Below, piece by piece: positions 1 to 5,580 of a DNA stretch of 6,252 bases. A model generated the notes under the pieces. The model was not told where the DNA came from and made no database searches. It worked only from the letters and a program-made list of their open reading frames with translations. The DNA is from Clostridia bacterium (GTDB taxonomy: Bacteria; Bacillota; Clostridia; Oscillospirales; CAG-272): assembly GCA_900770145.1 (NCBI GenBank), contig CAAGJL010000338.1, positions 1 through 6,252 on the forward strand. Reading direction: 5' to 3'. The stretch's first letter is position 1; every line of letters begins with the position of its first letter. The position numbers were made by a program, and so were the translations under genes.

Positions 1-135
1 AACGTATCAGCCTATCAGCCCCGCCGCAGGCGGCCGCAAAAACTTTCGGGCAACCGTCGCCGGAATATTGGGTTTGTGCCGCAAAGTGACGCGCCGGCTG
101 ACCAGCCGCGCCGCAAGGTGCCTGCCGCCGGTAAT
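1..135. other. Non-coding tail downstream of the 111-residue gene
   Basis: I see no gene here. An inverted repeat at 91-111 (GCGC(C)GGCT ... AGCCGCGC, loop GACC, one bulged base) lies about 25 bases after the stop. It is flanked by an imperfect direct repeat, GCCGCAAAGTG (78-88) and GCCGCAAGGTG (110-120). It could be a transcription end point, but on the minus strand only ACTTTG follows, not a U-tract, so I do not call it a terminator. Confidence 0.5.
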
Positions 136-471
136 TCAGCGATAATACACGTAATACACGATGATGGTGCGCACGGCGCCGCCGTGCTCCAAGTCCGGCG
201 CGGTGATGACCACGCCGTCGTGCGAGAGCAACTCCGCCGCCTGCATGTCCGCGATTTTACAGCGCATCAGCACGTCCGCAGAGGCGAAAACCAGCAATTC
301 GTCATCCCGGATGTTCAGCCCGCCGGAGCGGCCGATAACCTCCTCCACGTCGTCTTTCCGCTCGGTCACATACTTCACGTGGTGTCCGCAGATGCGCTTT
401 GCCATATCCATCCGGTAGCGTTTGCTTTCCGGATTTTTGCTTTTGGTCAGTTTTTCAAACACTTTCCACAT
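136..471 (-). CDS. Conserved-looking small protein of unknown function, coupled to the amylase gene
   Basis: This 111-residue soluble protein has no signal peptide or membrane segment and no domain that I can name. It begins one base after the amylase stop (TGA-G-ATG) with a strong SD. The first 20 residues are very basic (seven Lys/Arg). The middle alternates charges and contains IGRSGGLNIRDDELLVFAS (about 46-64). The end carries SHDGVVITAPDLEHGG (83-98) followed by an unusual aromatic tail, VYYVYYR. I have the impression of having seen similar C-termini (DGVV..PDLEHGG) in hypothetical proteins of gut Clostridia, but I cannot verify this. Cysteines are at 29 and 71. The coupling suggests a job linked to glycogen or maltodextrin use, for example a partner or regulator of the amylase; this is inference only. 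It is a real gene in my view because of its start signal, tight spacing and shared strand. Confidence 0.8.
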   Translation of the reverse strand: MWKVFEKLTKSKNPESKRYRMDMAKRICGHHVKYVTERKDDVEEVIGRSGGLNIRDDELLVFASADVLMRCKIADMQAAELLSHDGVVITAPDLEHGGAVRTIIVYYVYYR

Positions 472-472
472 C

Positions 473-2365
473 TCACACCCTCCAAATCTCCGCCGTGCAG
501 GGCGCCGTCTCCCGGTCGCCGCCCGCGTGCGTTTGCCCGGTCAGCAGCTCCGCAGCGCCCGCCGGTAAGGGGAACGAAAACTTCTCCTCCCCCCGGTTGG
601 CGGCAACCCACAGCGTTTGCGTGGCGCCGCGGCGGCGGTAAAGAATCGCGTGGGCGGTGCAGTTCAGAATTTCAAAATCGCCGTTTGCCAGCGCCGGATT
701 TTCCCGCCGGATTTCCCCCAGCCGCCGATAGTGCGCAAGGAGCGTGCCGTCCTCTGCCCCCCACGGAAAGGGGCGGCGACAAAACGGGTCGTGATACCCT
801 TCCAGCCCCGCTTCGTCCCCGTAAAAGACCGACGGCACGCCAAATACCGTAAACTGCACCGTGGAGGCGACCAGCAGCCGCGCCACGGCGGTTTGCCGCT
901 CGGCCCCGTCCATTCTCATCACCCGCAGGGTCGCGTTCGGGATGCCGGTATCCGGCTTGCCGCCAAGCACGGTGAGAATCCGCTCGGTATCGTGAGTGGA
1001 AAGAATATTCATCAGCGTATGGCAAACGCCGGTGGGATAGGAACCCCACAACTCCGTCAGGGTCTTTGCCAGCGCCGGGGCGTTGCCGTCCTTTGCAAAA
1101 GCAATCAGCGCGGTGCGCAAAGGGTAGTTCATCACGCTGTCCAATTGTCTGCCCGCAAAATAGCGGCGGCGATGCCCGTAGGAAATCTTGTCCGCGGCGT
1201 TTTCCCATACTTCCCCCAGCACCAGCCCCTCGCCGCCCGTGGTCGCCTTGACCCGCGCGCGGAGCGCGTCCAGAAACTCGTCGGGCAGTTCGTCCGCCAC
1301 GTCCAGCCGCCAGCCGGAAACGCCCATGTTCAGATATTTTTCGACAATGCCGCCCGCGCCGGTAAAATACGCCCGCACGTCCGGCATGGCGAGGTTGAGT
1401 TTGGGCAGGATGTCCACCCCCCACCAGCTTTCGTAATCATCGGGGAAATGGCGAAAGATGTACCAGTGAAAATAAGGAGACTGCTGGGACTGATATGCCC
1501 CCAGCGTGGGGTAAGTGCCGCGGCGGTTGAAATATTTGCTGTCGTCCCCCGTGTGGTTGAACACCCCGTCCAGAATCACGCGCATTCCGCGCGCGCGGCA
1601 GCCCTCAATCAGGGCGCGGAGCGCCGCCTCGCCGCCGAATTGCGCGTCTACCTCCTCATAATCCCCGGTGTCATACTTGTGGTTGGAGACCGCACGGAAA
1701 ACGGGGCTTAAATACAGCACCGTTACGCCAAGCGAGGTAAGATAGTCCAGTTTTTCCAGCACCCCCCAAAGCGTGCCGCCGAAAAACTCGTCGTTTTTCA
1801 CAGGCGCGCCGGGGTAAGCGCCGAACTGCTCGATTTCCTCGTTCCAATGCCCGTGATAATACGCGTCGGCGCGGCGCTCCCCTTTGCCGGGGGCAAAGCG
1901 ATCCACAAAAATGTGGTACATCGTGCCCCCCGCAAACCACGCAGGCGTGGCAAAACCGTCCTCGCTGACCAACAGCCGGAAGCGCCCGGAGGACGCAGGC
2001 GAGAGCGAAAAGGTAACGTTGTCGCGCGTGGAAGAAAACAGCGTATCGCCCCCGCGCAGGAACAGAATTTCGTAGTAAAAAAGCCCGGATTCACGCGCGC
2101 CGCACAACTCCGACATGGAAAGCGGGAGCGCATACGTGTCCACCCCCAGCGAGGAGGTAACAAACGAAAACGGGAGATCCGCGTCCTCTCCCCCGTCCGG
2201 CGCAATGCGAAGCACCGCCCCCGCGGCGCCCAGCGCCGCGGGGATCCGCAGGGTCAGTTGCACCGTGTCAGAACGGAAAAACGCCCCCTTGAGGGAAGCG
2301 TCGGTATCCCCCACGCGCTTTTCCAGCACGGGCAGGGGGCAGGTGAGCGGGTAACGGAGAATCAT
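473..2365 (-). CDS. Intracellular GH13 alpha-amylase / neopullulanase-type glucanohydrolase
   Basis: This 630-residue GH13 enzyme hydrolyses alpha-glucans. A beta-rich N-terminal domain (about 20-125) sits where neopullulanase-type enzymes carry CBM34. The TIM barrel opens at WFAGGTMYHIFVDRF (143-157), followed by FFGGTLWGVLEKLDYL (194-209) and HKYDTGDY (229-236). Region I is DGVFNH (266-271). Region V is LPKLN (320-324), close to the MPKLN signature of subfamily GH13_20 (neopullulanase, maltogenic amylase, cyclomaltodextrinase). Region II is GWRLDVADE with nucleophile D355; region III is LGEVW with acid/base E385; region IV is STHD with D459. All catalytic residues are intact. A small C-terminal beta domain follows from about 560. 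There is no signal peptide, so it should act in the cytoplasm on glycogen or maltodextrins left by GlgP. The start at 2365 has no good SD, and an in-frame stop lies four codons upstream. A GTG at codon 18, preceded by GGAAA, is the alternative start. Exact substrate is uncertain. Confidence 0.93.
   Translation of the reverse strand: MILRYPLTCPLPVLEKRVGDTDASLKGAFFRSDTVQLTLRIPAALGAAGAVLRIAPDGGEDADLPFSFVTSSLGVDTYALPLSMSELCGARESGLFYYEILFLRGGDTLFSSTRDNVTFSLSPASSGRFRLLVSEDGFATPAWFAGGTMYHIFVDRFAPGKGERRADAYYHGHWNEEIEQFGAYPGAPVKNDEFFGGTLWGVLEKLDYLTSLGVTVLYLSPVFRAVSNHKYDTGDYEEVDAQFGGEAALRALIEGCRARGMRVILDGVFNHTGDDSKYFNRRGTYPTLGAYQSQQSPYFHWYIFRHFPDDYESWWGVDILPKLNLAMPDVRAYFTGAGGIVEKYLNMGVSGWRLDVADELPDEFLDALRARVKATTGGEGLVLGEVWENAADKISYGHRRRYFAGRQLDSVMNYPLRTALIAFAKDGNAPALAKTLTELWGSYPTGVCHTLMNILSTHDTERILTVLGGKPDTGIPNATLRVMRMDGAERQTAVARLLVASTVQFTVFGVPSVFYGDEAGLEGYHDPFCRRPFPWGAEDGTLLAHYRRLGEIRRENPALANGDFEILNCTAHAILYRRRGATQTLWVAANRGEEKFSFPLPAGAAELLTGQTHAGGDRETAPCTAEIWRV
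478..483 (-). promoter_or_regulatory. Ribosome binding site of the 111-residue gene, inside the amylase gene end
   Basis: GGAGGG on the minus strand lies six bases before the ATG at 471 and within the last codons of the amylase gene. This is the best-spaced SD in the window. It fixes the start of the small gene and supports it as a real gene, co-transcribed and probably translationally coupled with the amylase. Confidence 0.8.
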
Positions 2366-2451
2366 ATCAAAACATCAGAGGAGGAAACCTGAAACAGTTT
2401 CCTCCGGGCTCCTTTGAAAAGTTTACGGAACGGGGCGGACTTGTGAGGCAT
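2362..2451 (-). CDS. Possible 29-codon leader ORF overlapping the amylase start
   Basis: An ATG at 2451 opens a 29-residue frame that ends in TGA at 2364-2362. The stop overlaps the amylase ATG in the classic ATGA arrangement. The peptide is rich in Lys and Arg (it contains FRKLFKGARRKLFQ) and resembles nothing I know. Because the amylase ATG has no well-placed SD, coupling to translation of this frame would explain how it starts. Against it, the frame has no clear SD of its own (only GCAAG before the ATG), and half of it lies on the hairpin at 2380-2405, so the codons may be accidental. This is a low-confidence candidate. Confidence 0.22.
   Translation of the reverse strand: MPHKSAPFRKLFKGARRKLFQVSSSDVLI
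2380..2405 (-). promoter_or_regulatory. Hairpin just upstream of the amylase start
   Basis: GGAGGAAAC and GTTTCCTCC are perfect 9-base inverted arms with an 8-base loop. An alternative fold pairs 8 + 3 bases with one bulge and a 3-base loop. On the minus strand the 5' arm contains GGAGG, an SD-like sequence 35 bases before the ATG, and the 3' arm contains CCTCC, which would hide it. No normally spaced SD lies between the hairpin and the ATG. The hairpin could influence translation of the amylase, or it may simply be another dispersed repeat inserted here. The structure is seen directly; a regulatory role is inference. Confidence 0.5.
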
Positions 2452-2467
2452 CTTGCTTTGTTGGCAG

Positions 2468-2490
2468 TAGGGGCGACCATTGGTCACCCG
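2468..2490 (-). repeat. REP-like palindrome
   Basis: GGGCGACC (2471-2478) and GGTCACCC (2482-2489) form an 8-bp stem around a 3-base loop, preceded by GTAG. Short GTAGGGGCG... palindromes of this style are dispersed in many bacterial genomes; that comparison is from memory. The single imperfect pair is a G-U wobble if the minus strand is transcribed and an A-C mismatch if the plus strand is. This fits an RNA hairpin in the amylase leader, but one position is weak evidence. Confidence 0.55.
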
Positions 2491-2583
2491 CCGTCTTTGC
2501 ATAAATCCAACATCCGCAGGGGTGTGGGTTTCCCCTCCCGCTTGTAAGGAATTTTATCTTAACAACCGGCGGCGCACTGATGA

Positions 2584-2634
2584 GCCTGCCCTGTGTAAGG
2601 GGAGGTGCCGAGTGGAACGAGGCGGAGGGGTTGT
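2584..2634 (-). repeat. Short palindromic dispersed element, inverted third copy
   Basis: Read on the minus strand, this begins ACAACCCCTCCG and ends in CTCCCCTTACACAGGG, the same framework as the two cores at 2683-2730 and 2920-2967 but in the opposite orientation. The hairpin in its middle is different and poorer. It is the only inverted copy in the window. Its end (GAGGGGTTGT, 2625-2634) can pair with the start of the neighbouring core (ACAATCCCTC, 2683-2692). Confidence 0.6.
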
Positions 2635-2640
2635 GCCTGA

Positions 2641-2880
2641 CAGAAACTATCTTCTTTTTCTTCCTGCAAACTCCAAACTTTTACAATCCCTCAGGCGCTG
2701 TCGCGTCAGCTCCCTTTACTGGGGGGAGCCTTTTGTTTGTGCGAACATTGCGGATAGACGTTTACTTTTGCAAAAGCCCCGCACCCTCTATGTCGTGGCG
2801 TGCAGATTTTGATGCGGAAGTGCCGTCGCTGCGCGCAGGCGTATTTGATCCGTCAAGCGCGGCACAGGGGTTGTACCTTG
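2641..2880. repeat. Intergenic repeat unit, copy A (about 240 bp)
   Basis: This is the first of the two tandem copies, offset by 240 bases from copy B over most of its length. The order of elements is the same: palindromic core (2683-2730), CTTTTGCAAAAG palindrome (2765-2776), and terminal inverted repeat, here GTGCCG(T)CGCT pairing with AGCGCGGCAC with one bulged base. The inner hairpin of copy B (3078-3094) is degraded here. Similarity seems to run slightly past the left edge: GGCGGAGGGGTTGT at 2621-2634 resembles GGCACAGGGGTTGT at 2861-2874. Exact unit borders are therefore uncertain by about 20 bases. Confidence 0.85.
2683..2730 (+). repeat. Short palindromic dispersed element, core of copy A
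   Basis: Same element as at 2920-2967 and in the same orientation. The internal hairpin is GGCGC/GCGTC (2694-2707), with a G-T pair where copy B has G-C. The outer GCTCCC and GGGAGC arms are perfectly complementary here, while copy B carries one mismatch. Confidence 0.65.
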
Positions 2881-3120
2881 CATAAATTATCTTTTATGCT
2901 CTGCAAATTCCCAAATTTTACAATCCCTCGGGCGCTCTCGCGCCAGCTCCCTTTACTGGGGGGTGCCTTTTTTAGTTTGTGCGAACATTGCGGATAGACA
3001 TTTACTTTTGCAAAAGCCACGCACCCTCTATGCCGTGGCGTGCAGATTTTGATGCAGAAGTGCCGCCGCCGGGCGCAGGCGTATTTCATACGTCAAGCGC
3101 GGCGGCGGTGCTTATGCGCA
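2881..3120. repeat. Intergenic repeat unit, copy B (about 240 bp, next to glgP)
   Basis: This is the second of two tandem copies of a unit of about 240 bp. Positions 2981-3103 match 2741-2863 with only nine mismatches and no gap. The first 100 bases also align, with compensating 3-base indels. Inside the unit are, in order: an AT-rich lead; a palindromic core (2920-2967, ACAATCCCTC ... GGGGGGTGCC) with a perfect GGCGC/GCGCC hairpin (2931-2944); the 12-bp palindrome CTTTTGCAAAAG (3005-3016); and a long GC-rich inverted repeat. In that last element CCGCCGCCG (3063-3071) pairs with CGGCGGCGG (3100-3108) around an inner hairpin (3078-3094). It does not look coding. Its closeness to the glgP stop means the GC-rich stem would be the first structure in the glgP 3' end. 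Confidence 0.85.
2920..2967 (+). repeat. Short palindromic dispersed element, core of copy B
   Basis: The element begins ACAATCCCTC, continues through a GGCGC-TCTC-GCGCC hairpin, and closes with AGCTCCCTTTACTGGGGGG. From memory this resembles a short intergenic repeat (ACAATCCCTC ... AGCTCCCTTTA ... GGGAGCC) found many times in Faecalibacterium and related clostridial genomes. I cannot confirm that without a search. On the plus strand it is followed by a run of six T, but no plus-strand gene lies upstream of it. Confidence 0.65.
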
Positions 3121-3131
3121 AAAGATGCACG

Positions 3132-5555
3132 TCACTTTAACTGGTGGATGTGCCAGATCCGGTCGGCATATTCTTTGATACTGCGGTCGGCGGCAAAATA
3201 GCCTGCCGCGGCAATGTTGTGAAGCGACATTTTGTTCCATTTCGGCTTGTCGGCGTAAGCCCGCACCGCCTCGTTGTGACGGATGCGATAGGACTCAAAG
3301 TCCGCCAGACACATAAACGGGTCGGCAACGCCCTGCCCGTACAGAAGGTAAGAAGCAATATCCCCGAACGACTCGCCGGCAAAGCCGGTGTTCAGGTAGT
3401 TGACAATGCGCGCCAGCTTCTCGTTCTGATTGTAGTAAGCGGCGGCGGTGTAGCCCTTTGCCCACAACTCCTCCACCTCTTTGGCGGTAAGCCCGAAGAT
3501 AAACATATTCTCCGCGCCCGCGCGCTCCTGCATTTCCACATTTGCGCCGTCCAGCGTGCCGATGGTCAGCGCGCCGTTGATCATCAGTTTCATACAACCC
3601 GTGCCGCTTGCCTCTTTGCCGGCAAGCGAAATCTGCTCGCTGATCTCGGCGGCGGGCACCAGCGCCTCCGCCATACTGACGTTGTAGTCCTCCAAAAAGA
3701 CCACGCGCAGTTTTTCCGCAATGCGGGGGTTTTGCTCAATGTCTTTGGAAATCATACACAGCAGTTTGATAATACGCTTTGCCATCTCGTAGCCCGGCGC
3801 CGCCTTGGCGCCGAACAGAAAGGTTTTGGGTTGCACATCCAGGTTCGGGTTTTCTTTGAGGTCTAGATACAGCCCGATGATATTCAGGGCGTTGAGCAAC
3901 TGCCGCTTGTACTCGTGCAGGCGCTTGATCTGCACATCAAAGAGCGAGTGCGTATCGATTTTGACCCCGGTTTTGGCGGCAAGGTGCGCGGCAAATGTCT
4001 TTTTGTTGCGGTGCTTGATGTCGCGAAGCGACTGCAACACGCCCGCGTCGTTTTCATATTTCGCAAACTCGGCAAGTTGCTCCGGATCCTTGCGGTAGTC
4101 GGTCCCGATGCACTCGTCCAGCAGTTTTGCCAGTTCCGGGTTGGAGTAGCAGAGCCAGCGGCGGTGCGCAATGCCGTTGGTCACGTTGTCAAACCGATCG
4201 GGGTACATCCGGTAAAAATCCTTGAACACCGTGTCGCGGAGAATCTGCGAGTGCAGTTTCGACACGCCGTTGACGCAGTGAGAGCCGATGACCGACAGGT
4301 TTGCCATGCGCACCTGACCGTATCCGATAACGCTCATCGCGGAAATCCTGTTCCAGTTCCCCGGGAAGGCGCCCCACGCCTCGCGGCAGAAGCGCTCGTT
4401 GATCTCTTTCACGATCATATGAATGCGCGGGAGTTTGAGGGCAAACAGATCCTCGTTCCAGGTCTCCAACGCCTCGGGCATGACGGTGTGGTTGGTATAG
4501 GACACCACGCGGGTGACCATATCCCACGCCCTCTCCCAGGAGAAGCGGTATTCGTCAATGAGAATGCGCATCAGTTCCGGGATGCAGAGCGCCGGGTGGG
4601 TATCGTTGATGTGAATCGCCACCTTGTCGGGCAGGTTGTCAAGCGTGCCGTAGACCGCCATATGGTCGCGGATGATGCTCTGGCAGGAGGCGGAAACCAG
4701 GAAATACTGCTGGGTCAGGCGCAGCAGTTTGCCCTCGGTATGATTGTCGGAGGGGTAAAGCACCTTGGTGATAATCTCGGCGTTGGTGCTTTCTTCCAGC
4801 GCCTGCGCGTACTGCCCCTGCGAAAACAGCCCCATATTGAAGTTGCGGATATTCTGCGCTTTCCACAGCCGCAGCTGGGAGACCGCCTCGCTGTCCGCGC
4901 CCGAAATCATCATATCGTACGGCACCGCCTCCACGGTGTCGCCGCCCTCGTACACAATATCGCAATGCCCGTCACGCCATTCTTCCTTCACGTGCCCGCC
5001 GAAATGCACACGGTACACGCGGTCGGTGCGGGGCGCCAGCCACACCTCGCCGCCGGGCAGCCAGACGTCAGGCAGTTCGATCTGCATGCCGTCCACAATC
5101 ATCTGTTTGAACAGCCCGTATTCGTAGCAGATGGAAAACCCGGTCGCCGGGTAGTTGAGTGAGGAAAGGGAGTCCATATAGCAGGCGGCAAGTCTGCCAA
5201 GCCCCCCGTTGCCGAGCCCTGCGTCGGGCTCGCATTCAAACAGATCTTCCAGGTCAAAGCCCATGCCGGCAAGCGCCTTTTCGTAGGCGTCCTTTAACCC
5301 TAAGTTGCAAAGGTTGGTTTTCAGCGACCGCCCCAGCAGAAACTCCATGCACATATAGTACACGCGTTTCTCCCCTTGCGCGTTGATTTTTTTCTTGAAA
5401 TTGCCGCGCTTTTCGGTCAGGATGTCTTTGACGGTCAGCGCCGCCGCTTTGTACATCTGATCGCGGGAAGCCTCCGCCGGGGAGCACCCGAAATGGCGGA
5501 CGAGTTTTTCTTCGATATTGGTTCTGACTTCATGGGCATTGGGGTTGTAGTTCAT
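3132..5555 (-). CDS. glgP: Glycogen/maltodextrin phosphorylase (GT35)
   Basis: This 807-residue protein is a complete PLP-dependent alpha-glucan phosphorylase. It releases glucose-1-phosphate from the non-reducing ends of cytoplasmic glycogen or maltodextrin, using inorganic phosphate. Visible landmarks in order are: YYMCMEFLLGRSL (about 66-78); GLGNGGLGRLAACYMDS (about 113-129), the glycine-rich substrate/PLP region; INDTHPAL (about 316-323); NHTVMPEALETW (about 355-366); VQIKRLHEYKRQ (541-552), whose K544, R545 and K550 match the phosphate/PLP-phosphate ligands of rabbit phosphorylase; and EASGTGCMK (648-656), in which K656 is the PLP Schiff-base lysine. The usual Asn in GTGNMK is Cys654 here. 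The length is normal for bacteria, and the N-terminal phosphorylation extension of animal enzymes is absent. The gene follows glgA by 25 bases in the same direction, as in clostridial glycogen operons. It ends in TGA just before the repeat block. The call is very secure; substrate preference (glycogen or maltodextrin) cannot be read from sequence alone. Confidence 0.98.
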   Translation of the reverse strand: MNYNPNAHEVRTNIEEKLVRHFGCSPAEASRDQMYKAAALTVKDILTEKRGNFKKKINAQGEKRVYYMCMEFLLGRSLKTNLCNLGLKDAYEKALAGMGFDLEDLFECEPDAGLGNGGLGRLAACYMDSLSSLNYPATGFSICYEYGLFKQMIVDGMQIELPDVWLPGGEVWLAPRTDRVYRVHFGGHVKEEWRDGHCDIVYEGGDTVEAVPYDMMISGADSEAVSQLRLWKAQNIRNFNMGLFSQGQYAQALEESTNAEIITKVLYPSDNHTEGKLLRLTQQYFLVSASCQSIIRDHMAVYGTLDNLPDKVAIHINDTHPALCIPELMRILIDEYRFSWERAWDMVTRVVSYTNHTVMPEALETWNEDLFALKLPRIHMIVKEINERFCREAWGAFPGNWNRISAMSVIGYGQVRMANLSVIGSHCVNGVSKLHSQILRDTVFKDFYRMYPDRFDNVTNGIAHRRWLCYSNPELAKLLDECIGTDYRKDPEQLAEFAKYENDAGVLQSLRDIKHRNKKTFAAHLAAKTGVKIDTHSLFDVQIKRLHEYKRQLLNALNIIGLYLDLKENPNLDVQPKTFLFGAKAAPGYEMAKRIIKLLCMISKDIEQNPRIAEKLRVVFLEDYNVSMAEALVPAAEISEQISLAGKEASGTGCMKLMINGALTIGTLDGANVEMQERAGAENMFIFGLTAKEVEELWAKGYTAAAYYNQNEKLARIVNYLNTGFAGESFGDIASYLLYGQGVADPFMCLADFESYRIRHNEAVRAYADKPKWNKMSLHNIAAAGYFAADRSIKEYADRIWHIHQLK

Positions 5556-5567
5556 TGGTTTTCAGTT

Positions 5568-5572
5568 CCTCC
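5568..5572 (-). promoter_or_regulatory. Ribosome binding site of glgP
   Basis: On the minus strand GGAGG lies in the 25-base gap between the glgA stop and the glgP ATG at 5555. The spacing to the ATG is 12 bases, a little longer than optimal. No other SD-like sequence lies closer, and the N-terminus from this ATG has the length expected of a bacterial phosphorylase, so this start is preferred. Confidence 0.7.
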
Positions 5573-5580
5573 GGGTAAAT

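Larger units (their letters stand above)
2366..3131. other. Repeat-filled intergenic region between glgP and the amylase gene
   Basis: These 766 bases contain no gene that I accept. All open frames in it are short, have no recognisable domain and follow the repeats. Going down in coordinate from glgP, the region holds two head-to-tail copies of a unit of about 240 bp (3120-2881 and 2880-2641), an inverted copy of their short palindromic core (2634-2584), a GC-rich run, a REP-like hairpin (2489-2471), and a strong hairpin (2405-2380) just before the amylase ATG. A promoter for the amylase should lie here unless it is read through from glgP. An AT-rich TAAAAT-like hexamer is present on the minus strand near 2550-2560, but it has no good -35 partner, so I do not call it. 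No classic terminator with a U-tract follows glgP on the minus strand. Confidence 0.8.

Noticed and set aside
617..1711. A long open frame of 364 codons on the plus strand, antisense to the amylase gene
   Set aside because: It lies wholly over a gene with intact catalytic motifs, and its translation is rich in Arg, Pro and His with no domain. This is typical of the antisense frame of a GC-rich gene.
2709..2734. Terminator-like hairpin plus T-run on the plus strand (also at 2946-2976)
   Set aside because: GCTCCC/GGGAGC followed by TTTT looks like an intrinsic terminator in the plus direction, but there is no plus-strand gene to end. It is part of the repeat, and on the minus strand the order is reversed.
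2480..2997. Three overlapping short plus-strand frames in the glgP-amylase gap
   Set aside because: They overlap each other and follow the repeats, have no SD or known domain, and are on the strand opposite to every real gene here.
2853..3089. A 78-codon minus-strand frame inside the repeat block
   Set aside because: It is built from the palindromic repeat itself and has no domain. From memory, translations like GSWRESARGIV commonly arise from this repeat family as false gene calls.
2641..3120. Repeats considered as a CRISPR array or tRNA/rRNA region
   Set aside because: There are only two long near-identical copies, without a short repeat/spacer pattern. No tRNA cloverleaf or rRNA sequence is recognisable.
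3144..5162. Two long plus-strand frames (240 and 415 codons) antisense to glgP
   Set aside because: Both are shadows of the GC-biased third codon positions of glgP; no SD, no recognisable domain and no separate promoter.
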